Source: Paramacrobiotus richtersi (lineage: Eukaryota > Tardigrada > Eutardigrada > Parachela > Macrobiotidae). Taken from it: 21,198 nucleotides of DNA. Position 1 is the first letter of the stretch. Every line of letters begins with the position of its first letter. Both the position numbers and the translations under genes were made by a program. Positions 10,532 to 20,429 of this stretch are shown here, piece by piece. The stretch is taken from NCBI GenBank assembly GCA_034698045.1, contig JAQGAU010001140.1:1-21198 (forward strand), written 5' to 3'. Below the pieces are notes generated by a model. It was not told where the DNA came from, did no database searches, and saw only the letters and a program-made list of their open reading frames with translations.

Positions 10532-13500
10532 CTACAAAACAAAGCTGTACTTGCGACGCGAACAAAGCAACATACCAAACAGCGTTGACCTGAAAGCAAA
10601 CCTACGAACAAATATTCTGTTTTGGCAACTAGCATTTTTTTGGTGCAGAACGTTTTTCTGGGCTATTTTTGGTAGTACCAGATTTTCTCGTGACAAAAAG
10701 TTCGTGAGCCATGAACCTTTGCAAGTGTTATTTGAAATTAATATTTACCCTTTGAAATCAATCCGGCAGTCACTGGCCACGCAAAGTTGTCTTCGTTACG
10801 TTTTTAAGGCGCTAGATGTTTGAAACAGCGACTAGTACCGTCCGTGCACAAAGCCAAAAGGAGGTTTTTAAACTCGTCATAATTTATGGCCTGTCTATCA
10901 AATCAATGCAAAAATCTGAGCACGGGATGCTTACTTGGGAAGGGACATTTTTGGTTCTGGCAAGTCGATGAATGGTCTGTCGTTGAGGTTGAACTTTCCC
11001 AGTGTAGTAGCATTAGAGTCGCTGTTCCAGCAATAAATTTCGCTCCCCACTACAACCGCCGAACGAATGCGATGCCATAATATCATGTTAATGGAACTGT
11101 CTTTCGTTAAAGTCATATCTCCTGGTTTCAGTCCAGTGATTGTAGTATACCCTGCTGTGAGGTGTATTTCAAACATAATAATTTTGTTGTCCAAAGACAG
11201 AAAGATAGGCAAGAGCAGGACGTTTTCGTCGATACAGTTTTTGGGATATGCAATCGGATGTAATGTGAGAGCTGAATCGAGCCATTGGACGTCCAAATGT
11301 AAGCTTGAAAACGAGTGGTGGTGGTGAAAAACCAAAATCCCACCGTGGGAGCCAGTTAACTCGAGATTGTCGCTGGCCTTTGTCGTCTCATTCGCGAATA
11401 TTTCGCTGCCTTTCTGGAACACGGATCCGCTGTTCGCAGGAGTAGCTGGTGCAAGAGATATGCTGATGGATGAAGTTTCTTTGGGCTTACCTTCCAAACG
11501 CACACATATCGCTCGCGGAATAACACCGAAGCGTCTGCTGTCTTTGTTCTGGCACTGAACTTTCGACCACAGATTCCGGTCTGGATCGTACATTTCCATC
11601 ATTTGTTTTACATCGAATGGTTCTAATGTCACACGATTATAGTACTCGTATCCTCCATAAAGATAAATGCACCCCTTCAACACAAACACACCTGGAAAAC
11701 TTCTAGTGGCTAAAAGGTCCGCGATTATTTCCCACACCCGGTGATTTATGTTGTATCGATAACATGTCGAAGTCATTTCTTCCACAGTATCGGTTTTGGT
11801 CATTCCGCCCAAGACGTACATATATTCACCCAGCACTATGGAAGAAAAATATCTTCTGGCAGCTGGCATGTCAGGGAGAGAGTGCCACGTGTTCGCCTTT
11901 GTATCAAAACACTGTACAAATTTCAAGGCGAAATCATCCGTGCAGCAGATTATTTTGTCGCCATATGGAAGTATCTGCGCCTCCACTGCTTTCGTAATCC
12001 TACAAAACAAAGATGTATTTGCCACCCGAACAAAGCAACGCACCAAAATTATTACGTTGACAAAAAGGAAAGTTAAGACACAAGTTTGTTTTATAAACTG
12101 TTCGGAACTGTTCATTTTTTGTGCAGGACATTTTCCTGGACTATATTGTCGCACCATTCTTTTTCCGGGGCGAAATGTTGAGCCATTGAATTCATATTTA
12201 ACCAGTCCGATAGTCATGCATGTATGGGGTATCGAAAGCGTGGCGACCAAGGATGGCAAAGCCGTCGTCGTTGCGGTCGACTGCGATTTTCGGTTCCGGC
12301 GGCTTCAGTGGTCATCTGGTCATCAGTAGAGGACCCCTGTTGTCGTTTCTTGTGACCTTTCTGGTTACGTGTGGCTGTGGAAAATGGTGGTCAAAATCTT
12401 GCCGTTCAGCGTGCAGCGCTAATGCTCTTGAGATAAGACCAACATCTTAAAAACTGCTTTGCAAACAGGCGAAGCTTGTGTTGCTAGAAAATTATCGGCG
12501 GTCGAAATTAGCCGCTGCTTCTGTTCCGTCATCGCACAGTTCATCAGCCACCGCACCATAGCTGCTCGTAATCACATCAAGACCACTTAAACTAGAAGCT
12601 ACTCCACTATGAGTGTACCGCTCTTCGGATTTTTTCGGGAAAGGGTTTGCCGAGAAATCGTTTGCCAACGGGATAAGGCAACGTAAAATAAGCCAGTAAT
12701 CGTACGGCACTTTGACATTTACAGTATCGTTGTGACACCACGGAAAAAACAACTGCCGGTCTCTGATGATTTCTGGTGTTACGGTACAGTTCGGTAATTA
12801 ATTACAGTGCAGCGCCAGTAGTGGTTACTCGTTTCATCGAATTTATCGGTTTTCGGAATTGTGGTGCATTGGTTGATGAAAAGCATTAATGGCGGAAACG
12901 GACAGCCGCTTTTGACCACTGACCATTTTTCAGTACGACGAGCTTCGCCCAATTTGAAAACAGATTTTAGAAGTCTGACGAAAAGCTTCGTCAAAATGAT
13001 GTATGGTAGGTTCAGGAACTGCCTCATGGATCTGTTACAGTTACTGCCGAGTACCGACCACTCCTACCCAAAAAGGTCACAAGAACCCCAACCACGGTTT
13101 ACCATGCAGTGATGACCACAGAGGTCTCGTGAAACCACAACCACAGTCGACCGAAACTACGCTCGTGGTAACCAAGTTTCCGATATTGGTCTGATCAAAC
13201 TGTTTTCGTAACGTTTTCATCACGCGAGAATAATTCAGGGCCGTAATATCACTTTTGGGAGGGCGGGAGGCGGAACCCTGCGGGGGTGGCGGACTTTCGT
13301 CATTTTCGCGCGGGGCCGACCCCCCCCCCCCCGGGCGGCCAGAAAATTAAAAACAGAATTAAATGAAAATTATGTTTTTCGAGTGTCTTAGCTCTTTTAA
13401 TTACAGCTTTCAAAGTTGTTTTTGATAAAAACGAACTATTTTTAGCGTTAAAATTGCCTTTCAACAAAAAAAAAAGCAAAAAAGCTCGAAGTTCCTGAAA

Positions 13501-16500
13501 AAAATTTCGAAAAATTTCTCCCTTCGGAGGGCGGATGATCCGGAGCCGTTCAACAAAGCTGCGGGATGGGAGAGGGGGGAGGCGGACCGCCCCCCCCCTT
13601 TATTACGGCCCTGCGCGAGATTCGGATTTTTGCGTATGTTACGTAAACATTAAAATTTAAAATTCTCATAATTAGTATGCTAACAAGTCTATGCAGACTC
13701 TGAACACCTGACGCTTACTCTGGTGGAAAGGATATTTTCGGTTCTGGCAAGTTAGTGAATGCTCCGTCGTTAAGGCATAGCTTTCCGAATGAATTGGAAT
13801 TGGACTGGTTATCTCCATCCCAGTAATAGATCTCATTTCCCACCGCAACCGCCGAACATGTGAAACTCGGTGGTCCTGTTAACTTTTTTGTTTGCGCAAT
13901 AGTACGCCAAGTCAAATCTTGTGGTTTCCATCCAATGACTGTAGTCATGCCTACTGGACTGTTATGGCGATGAATAATAACTTCGTCGTCCACAGAAAGA
14001 AAGATTTGCAAGATCGATTTTATATCCTTGAAGGGCTCGGGAATTTGCATCGGATATATTATAAAAGCTGAATCGAAACACTGCATGGCGCATACCGACT
14101 GTCCCAACCAGTTGTGATGAAAAATGAAAACCTCAACGTCGGAGCTTGTTAACTCGAGATTTTCGCTGGCACTTGTCACCTCATTCGCGAATGTTTGAAT
14201 TTCATTGCGTTTTTGGAACATCGATCGGCTGTCCTCAGGAGGAATAGCTGCCATAGAGATATTGATGGGGGCACGTTCCTTGGGCTTCTCTTTCAGATGC
14301 ACACATATCGTTGGCAGGATGTCCGCAGGTGACGCTCCAAAAATTCTTCCGTCCTTGTCCGTGTACTGAACTGTCGACCATAGATTCCGTCGCGGATCGT
14401 ACATTTCCATCGTTCTTACTGTTTCGTAAGATTTTTCCAGTTCAGAGTGACAGTGACCTCCATAAAGGTGAATGCGCCCCTTCAGCACAAACACGCCAGG
14501 ATTAATTCTAGGTGCACAAATGTCTGCAATTCTTTCCCAAACACTGTCATTTAGGTTGTATCGATAACATGTCGGACTTCCTTTTATCCCGGTTCCATCT
14601 TGCACCTTTCCACCCAAGACGTACACATATGCGCCTACCACAATGGAAGCACACGCGCTTTTGGAGACTGGCATATCAGGGAGAGAGTGCCATATGTTTG
14701 TTTGTGTATCAAAGCACCGCACAGATTTCAAGGTCCCATGATCCGCGCAGCAGATTATTTTGTCGCCATATCGAAGCAGCTGCGGGTTGACGAGGTCGTC
14801 AATCCTACCAAAAAGAGCTTTATTTAAAACGCAAATAAATCAGCACACCAAATAGCGTAGACTTGAAGAAGACTTGGAGACAGTTTGTTGTATATGAACT
14901 GCTGTGTGCCAACTAGAGTTTTTGGTACCGGGTGTTTTTTGAGGCTGTTTTTGGTGGTGTACAAATTTTTTGTAGTAATCCATCGACGCCTTGAAATTCA
15001 TCTTTCAACCGTTTCAACAATCACTGTCACGTCAAGTTAATTTCATTACGTTTTTATGGTGGTGCAAAAATACACAATTGAAAATTGTCAAAATTTGTAG
15101 CTTGACAAGTGATGGCTCACCGTCACTGTGATGCACTATCTGACAATTTGACGCTTACTCTTTTGGAATGAATATTCGCGGGTCTGGCAGGACAGTTAGT
15201 GCTCCGTCGGTAAGGCTGAACTTTCCAAACCGATTAGATTTATGATTAGACTCTGCACCGCCATCCCAGTAATATACCTCAGTCTCAACCGCAACAGTCG
15301 AATTTGCGCAGAACGGTTCTACTGTTGCTCGTGTTCTTGAAATGATACGATAAGCTGCGTCACCTGGTTTCCATCCAATGATTTTGCCTTCTGGGAGAAG
15401 CATAATAACTTCCTTTTCCACAACCACAGAAAAAGCCAAGATTGTTTTATTTCTTAAGAGCACGGGGCCACGGGCAATGGAATCGGATGTACTGTGAGAG
15501 CTGAATCAAGCCATTGGACTACCAACACGCTGCTGCACAAGTCCCTGTGATGATGGAAAACCAAAATCCCACCGTCGGAGTTAGGTAGTTCGAGGTTGTC
15601 GCTGGCCGTTGACACTTCATTCGCAAGTATTTCACTGCTTTCCTGGAACATGGATTGGCTGTTCACAGGAGGAACTTGTGCCAAATTGATACTGATAGAA
15701 GAGGTATACTTTGAAGCACATCCAGATGAGGCGCTCGTACTTTGCAGTATCATGAACAAGTCAGCAGCCGAAATCCGAATTGCACTGTTTACGCACAAAC
15801 ATTTTCGAATGCAGTCAGACAGAGAATTGGAAATAGTATCAGGAACGTACGGGATCCAGCCATCCGCTACTAAATCAGCAAAACGTGTGTCCGAGATTTT
15901 GGCATTACTGCATTCCAGTTTTTCACCGCTGCTTTCGTTGAATATATAGTAGCTATCATCGCGAACGTTAACGAAATCTAGAACTATACATCCCAGACTC
16001 CATACGTCCGTTTTCCGTCCAACTACCGTCTCGATTCGACAAGCGTAATATTTTCCAAGCATTTCCGGTGACATGTAGCGATATGTCCCACGAAGATTGC
16101 TGATATCACGGGCAGTGGTAACATTTCTTCGCATTCGCACTGAATCGTCAAAGTCTCCGATGCGCAAAAGATATTGACCGTTTTGTGTCTGTTTCACAAG
16201 CACGTTTGCGGGCTTCAGGTCGCCGTGTATAATAATCTTTCCATGCAGAAACGCCAGTCCATCCGCAAGCTGCGTTGCACAACCGATTATAGCACTTTCT
16301 TTAAGTAAAAAATGGTGCTTTTGGACTTCTATTTTTTTTAGCAACCGAGCTAGATCGCCATCTGGAACAAACAAAAAACGAACGAATGAACATCCAGCTC
16401 AAGATGTTAGCCTAAAAATGGTAATTGTCTTATGAACGTACCGTTATAGTAATCCATCACAAGCCTGTATTCTGAAAATACGCCGGCAAGACTGATGATG

Positions 16501-16775
16501 GATAATTTATGGTACCGCACTAGATGAGGATGCTCAAAGTCCAGCAGGTTTTTAAGCTTTTGCTGCAACTGTGCACATTTTTCATCATTTTCAGATACCT
16601 CGCGAAATACATGGACACTCTTCACAGCAATGGTGTCTTCTCCAGCAAAGTCACCGCGATCAATAACGCGCGCTTTAAATACAATACCATAGGAGCCGCG
16701 ATCAATTTGTGCATTTATTTGGTAACGGCAAGAACTGCCGTATGACTGCGTAACACTGTCACTGGGTTCCTCCAT
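9988..16775 (-). CDS. Protein kinase fused to three kelch beta-propellers, five exons (proposed single gene)
   Basis: Exons 16775-16442, 16361-15159, 14804-13719, 11999-10935 and 10531-9988 give about 1410 residues. Start: first ATG of the frame, context ATCATGG. Kinase domain (about 18-270): Gly loop RGSYGIV at 26-32, Lys52 in IAVK, HGDLKPANVLV at 157-167, DFD at 181-183, SPE at 209-211, DVWSLG at 230-235. Kelch units follow, with YVLGG/LYGG strands and MYDP-x-RNLWS signatures. The stops that end each unit overlap GTAAGC donors; each next unit starts at a TAG|G acceptor, and all joints are phase 2. The first unit is a second half-propeller and the last a first half, so three six-bladed propellers result. 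Kelch propellers usually bind proteins, so a kinase with tandem binding domains is likely. One base is out of frame in exon 2, near 15464-15467. Alternative: separate kelch genes. Confidence 0.68.
10532..10934 (-). other. Kinase-kelch intron 4
   Basis: A 403-bp GT-AG intron. Its donor (GTAAGCATCCCGTGCTCAGA) is clearly related to those of introns 2 and 3, and its last 40 bases are nearly identical to the end of intron 3 (shared TTGCTTTGTTCG and TTTGTTTTGTAG), so introns were copied along with exons. Confidence 0.65.
10935..11999 (-). other. Kinase-kelch exon 4: first half of one propeller, linker, second half of the next
   Basis: A 1065-base exon with 1-base and 2-base overhangs. N-half: IICCTDD..CFDTKANTW, YVLGG..YNINHRVW, YLYGG..MYDPDRNLW. 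Linker of about 55 residues with SISISLA, SGSVFQKGSEIFANE and SDNLELT. C-half: GGILVFHHHH, then FLSLDNKIIMF, then SAVVVGSEIYCW ending LPEPKMSLPK. The apparent stop right after K is the TAA of the donor AA|GTAAGC. Confidence 0.75.
12243..13195. mobile_element. Probable non-autonomous DNA element with long imperfect inverted repeats
   Basis: An arm at about 12243-12362 reappears inverted at about 13072-13195. Shared blocks in order from the outside: GACCAA, CGGTCGACTG, GTGGTCATC and TTCTTGTGACCTTT, separated by diverged stretches. The arms are roughly 110-120 bp around a 0.7-kb core without a transposase. Ends and target-site duplication are not resolved. It could also be a plain inverted duplication. 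Confidence 0.5.
13236..13613. mobile_element. Short non-autonomous DNA transposon (hAT-like) in kinase-kelch intron 3
   Basis: The element opens CAGGGCCGTAATATCAC and closes TTTATTACGGCCCTG, so the terminal inverted repeats are CAGGGCCGTAATA. The subterminal parts are GC-rich with C/G runs (13321-13334 is a run of 14 C), and the middle is AT-rich with no frame. Flanks carry CGCGAGAA (13223-13230) and CGCGAGAT (13614-13621), a near-perfect 8-bp repeat with five extra bases on the left. An 8-bp duplication and CAGGG termini are typical of hAT elements; family assignment rests on that. Confidence 0.78.
13719..14804 (-). other. Kinase-kelch exon 3: first half of one propeller, linker, second half of the next
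   Basis: A 1086-base exon built as exon 4. N-half: IICCADH..CFDTQTNIW, YVLGG..YNLNDSVW, HLYGG..MYDPRRNLW. Linker with INISMAA, SRSMFQKRNEI and ENLELTS. C-half: VFIFHH, FLSVDDEVII, GWKPQDLTW, SAVAVGNEIYYW, ending LPEPKISFPPE. It begins at TTTTTGGTAG|GATTGAC and has no ATG before its first blade, which argues against it starting its own protein. The apparent stop is part of the donor GA|GTAAGC. Confidence 0.75.
14805..15158 (-). other. Kinase-kelch intron 2
   Basis: A 354-bp GT-AG intron beginning GTAAGCGTCAAATTGTCAGA. It shares short blocks with introns 3 and 4, including a run of purine-rich ACCAAAAA motifs before the acceptor. No gene is seen. Confidence 0.65.
15159..16775 (-). other. Kinase-kelch exons 1-2: kinase domain plus first half-propeller
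   Basis: Exon 1 (16775-16442, 111 codons plus one base) holds the N-lobe. An 80-bp intron follows and exon 2 (16361-15159) holds the C-lobe, a linker (SSISINLA, SQSMFQESSEILANE, SDNLELP) and the second-half kelch blades (GGILVFHHH, VEKEVIM, VAVETEVYYW, ending LPDPRIFIPKE). The linker and blades align with those of exons 3 and 4, so the kinase sits where their N-half would be. Between HPIPLPVAP and LLRNKTIL the frame shifts by one base near a run of four G/C at 15464-15467. Confidence 0.75.
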
Positions 16776-17075
16776 GATACAGGAAACTTGGTCTCTCAGA
16801 TGACTTTCAACGCTGTGCTTTTTCGTAATACAGGAAGGTAAACACGCAAAGCCAATCAGGCAAAAACTGCAAGCAAGCAGTTGTGCTGACAACAAACCAC
16901 AGGAAATGTTGTAAACCAACAATTTCAGCTCAGCTCTGTCTTATTGTTTCGGCATTGCGATTAGATAAGGCCAGTGGCGCGTCGTAAGGCAGCCAATTGG
17001 TAAACATCACTATCAGATTTTCTTTAATTTCAGCAACCATGGAAGACAATTAACAAGATAAAAACGAATCTATAC
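16776..17075. other. 5' flank of the kinase-kelch gene
   Basis: About 300 bases upstream of the kinase start. The frame stays open leftwards of the ATG for about 49 codons (to 16922) and encodes a hydrophobic, Cys-rich stretch, but without an ATG, so I take it as 5' UTR or an intron end. No clear TATA box. Confidence 0.45.
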
Positions 17076-17482
17076 CTAGGCAAGTGCACTCGCGATGGCT
17101 GCAGTACACTGCACCAGCCCCTACCAGCCGATTTGTCCCCCTCCCGCAGAATTTGGAGACGGCTTCGGGCGTTTCCCCGCGTATGGATTTTGCAAAAAAA
17201 ATTTGTAAACATTTCGGCCTTTTTGAATTTTCTTCTGTTGAAAACTGTTCCTGATGCTTAAAAATAGCTTACTTTTGTCAAAACGACTTCAAACGCAGTT
17301 TCCTAAAGGGTTTCCTTTAGAAAGATTAATTTTCTTTATTTTTATTTTTTTCACGCGCCCCCTCCATCGGGGACGTCGGAAAAATGTCCGGCCCTCGCCC
17401 CGCGCGCAAAATGACGAAAGTCCGGCTCGCCCGCGGGGTTCCGCCCCCCCCCCCATCCGAGGGACACATATTACTGGCCTAG
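17076..17482. mobile_element. Diverged second copy of the hAT-like element, opposite orientation
   Basis: The right part (17385-17482) matches the inverted left end of the 13236-13613 element: GCGCAAAATGACGAAAGTCC, then GGGTTCCGCC, a C run and ATATTACTGGCC. The AT-rich middle also aligns (TGTTGAAAA, CTTAAAAATAG, TTTGTCAAAACGACTT). The left end is weaker; CTAGGCAAGT at 17076 and its inverse at 17473-17482 may be the termini. No target-site duplication was found, so it is older or a related subfamily. Confidence 0.6.
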
Positions 17483-18480
17483 TAGTGATAATACGACCGA
17501 AGCCATAAACGTGCTGCCTTCAACAGCATAAATTATCACTTCGTTTCCGCCAGTAGAAATACTGATATGAAACAAACCCAAGGATACAAAGCGAAAGATA
17601 AAATTTAAATACTTTGGGCGCTTATAAGTGCATGTAATGAGTGCGCTGGTACATTACGAGTCAAGTTTAAGAAAACTTTATGGAGCTGTGCCATAGCATA
17701 GGGCGGATACGAGTAAGTCCGCTCGGCAGCTAGATAGTTAATTTCTCCCCCTTGCGTAGTACGTGCGCTATTGTTGAGTTTCGCTCACTCGTCAGCGGCT
17801 CACACGGCCGTAAAAAATTATGACCTAAAGACAACATCCTTTCCCGTTTAATATCATTTTTTACCTAGAAATTTCGGAGGCTGCTGAAAACAAATTCTAA
17901 ACGCAAAGCACCGAGATCATAGGCAAAGTTCGGTAAAACACAATCGTGTTGACTTCGTACGATACAGATGAATAATATATCCGGTACAGGGCATCTGCAA
18001 AAAGTCACAAACTTGGTCGGCAATTCCAGTTTTCCCGGTACTATGTATGTTACAATAATTTCATGCAGGCACGCATGACCGCTGACCGCCTGACCAAAAC
18101 GCACTCCCACTCAGTGCGCCAGCTCTTGGTATTGTACTACGCATTGTGACATCGCGAACTGAGACTACAATGTGTGTAACCGTGTACCTTTTGTTTCGAC
18201 AGCGCTGGTCCGGTTTGCATGCGGAAAAAAGGCCGGATCTTTCGATTTCGAAAAAGAGCTTAGTTAGCAGGATACGAAGGATTATAAATGGGCATCAATT
18301 ACTTCTCGAGTAATACGTTGGACTTATCTGACAGAAAATTCTCGATCAGTACGACAGATGCAGTTTCAGAACCATCTAGAATATCACTTTCTGCCTTATG
18401 CAGTTATCTTTTGAATATCTTCTGCTCTGTTATCGATCGAGTGACACACAATTTTGTATCATTTTAAAGCGCTCTCAGAA
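17483..18480. other. Divergent spacer upstream of the F-box gene
   Basis: About 1 kb between the old transposon copy and the F-box start. It contains TATAAAT at 18283-18289, roughly 190 bases before the ATG. A minus-strand frame at 17865-18110 has no domain. Nothing else is recognised. Confidence 0.5.
18283..18289 (+). promoter_or_regulatory. Possible TATA box of the F-box gene
   Basis: TATAAAT in GGATTATAAATGGG. Position fits a core promoter with a 5' UTR of about 160 bases. Motif match only. Confidence 0.25.
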
Positions 18481-20429
18481 ATGCCTGTAGATCTGCTAAA
18501 AAAGAATAGTGTGGATGTTTGGGGTAACGATGGATTGATACATTACGGATGGATTGTCGGTGCGACTGCTAAAGGCCTCCTTATTGACTTTGGCAATGAA
18601 AAACAAGAAGTTCCATATGGAAAAGTTTACCGTAGCCGACAGCGGAGCTTTTTCACCGATATGGGTTCGCATGCTTCTGCCGGCGAGTACCGAGGATTTC
18701 TGGTTGAGGTGTTGCTGTGTGTGGACTCTTCTAAGCGATGGAAGTGGTACCCGGGGAAAATACTGCTTGCAGATAAGTCCAAAGATCGGTCCTCTTGCTT
18801 GGTCACAGTTTTGCTGCCGGATCGCATCATCTGCGTAACTCCAGTTGAGAACCGTATGCGCAAGGCACGAACCGAGGAAGAACTACAGAAGGCAGTGTAC
18901 AAAGAAGAGGAGTGTATGCGTCGTTACTTTGTATCCAGAAAACAGCAAGCACGAAAGCTTTGGCAGAGACATACGGTAAGTGGTTAATCAACCTCACTTT
19001 GATCTGTGAAAATTAAGAATACTGATGTCATATGGTATCTTAATACATATTTGCTGAAAACAACGATTACTGACTAAAATTTATATTCTCGTAAGCCTCG
19101 AAAAATGTTGAGCGGTAACGATAACATTTATCCTCAGCTTTGAATTTATAAGACAGATTTGATACCCTGAATGCCAGCGGTGCTAACCATATACATGTAC
19201 TGTATATGTATGAACGAATAAATGAATATTGTGCTTTCTTTTTCAGAAGGGCGCTTTGTCTGCCACATCCACAATATTTGATAATTTCGCCGATGCGAGC
19301 TGCGTTCTTCTGGAAAAGTGCTTCAGAATTGACGTGTACGGCTGGACAGAAACCACCTTTCAGTCACTGTCTCGCAATATGGTTTTGGAAATTCTTGGTA
19401 GTCTGGACAGCCCGGATCAGGTCAAAACCCGCAGAGTGTGCAGAGAATGGAACACTAGTTTAACGTCGCATTCGATGCGGTATATCCTCCGCTTCAAGTA
19501 CAACGCCGAGGGAACGGGGATTGATCAGGGTGAATACCAAATCGTTACTTGCCTACTCAGCTGTTGGAACAAAGAAACTCAAGTGATCGCTATCGCTGGA
19601 GGCGGCAGCGATGGATTTGTCTCGCGTGTGGGACAGTTCGTGCCCGATATCATGCAACAATGAAAAGTTGGCCCTGTGGAGAAATTGATACTTGTCAATC
19701 TGCGCTTGGAGGACTGCTGAAGAACATACCCCGGTGCGGAGGATCTCGTAGATTATGACGAGGATGATTTCCCTTATGTACTGGAGGATAATTTCGCCGA
19801 TGACCTTCGTACATCTCTGAGCCATCTCGCTGCCGCCTGCAAAACGCTGGTCCTTAAGGAAGTCCATGTGGAGCGCAGCAGTCCTTTCCTTCCGATTGTC
19901 GCACATTTCACTCATGCCCGCATTACTGCCAGTCAGCTGGAATACGAGCAAAGGAAAAACTTGTGGGATCTGTTGGATAAGAGTTGTCCGCAAGTGGATC
20001 GCTCGGCAGTAGCAGCTTGGGTGCGCAATTTCACCGATCCGGACAGAAGAGTGGTGTATGATCAGTATCGACAAACTGACCGCAAGAATATCACCGTGGT
20101 AAGAATCGGATAACTATTTTCTTTTGTTCTGTATCGAGTAACGAAAACTGCATTCTGTAAAACTGAATAACCGTCTGTGATCTTTATTAAAAATAGTACA
20201 CATCCAAGAGCTCTAACAGTTACCAACTAACGCGACATATTTGATTTTCCAGATTTTATGCTGGATGCAGAGCCTTGATCCACGTGATTGTGTCCATTAC
20301 TACCTCCACAACTGGCAGACCAACCCTCTGGCTGCATTAGATTTTCGAAATCTTTCGAACCTCACCGTCTGCGCTTTGCACGGTATCTTCCGCAAGGAAA
20401 GCTTGGTCATCAAAATCTCCTGGCAATAA
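18481..20429 (+). CDS. F-box protein with tudor/agenet-like N-terminus; two in-frame TGA codons
   Basis: Exons 18481-18975, 19247-20098 and 20253-20429, all phase 0 with good sites (ACG|GTAAGT, TTTTTCAG|AAG, GTG|GTAAGA, TTTTCCAG|ATT). Residues 1-60 (VDVWGNDG..YGWIVG..LLIDFGN) resemble a tudor/agenet-type barrel; then a basic helical part (130-165). LSRNMVLEILGSL..RRVCREWNTSL at about 206-237 is an F-box, which would link SKP1 and an SCF ubiquitin ligase to a target bound by the rest. Exon 2 keeps one frame for 284 codons except for TGA at 19661 and 19718 (codons 304 and 323). Frame quality is good on both sides (LILVNLRLEDC between them). Options: decayed gene, UGA read-through, or an 87-bp in-frame intron (19636-19722) with weak sites. 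Full length would be 507 residues; the first stop gives 303. Confidence 0.72.

Larger units (their letters stand above)
12000..13718 (-). other. Kinase-kelch intron 3
   Basis: A 1,719-bp intron, donor GA|GTAAGCGTCAGG and acceptor TTTGTTTTGTAG|G. It is long because it holds two non-autonomous DNA elements, about 12243-13195 and 13236-13613. Frames inside it (for example 12492-12752 minus and 12861-13112 plus) fall within the first element and show no domain. Confidence 0.65.

Noticed and set aside
10290-12329. Plus-strand frames of up to 177 codons across the kelch exons
   Set aside because: They are antisense to exons with clear kelch motifs, and homologous exons give similar antisense frames because the sense sequence is conserved. 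No domain or good start is present.
12492-13112. Frames inside the inverted-repeat element (both strands)
   Set aside because: Short and without transposase or other motifs; they lie in an intron and in repeat-derived sequence.
16776-16922. Hydrophobic N-terminal extension of the kinase as a signal peptide
   Set aside because: The open stretch has no ATG; the first ATG with a good context is at 16775.
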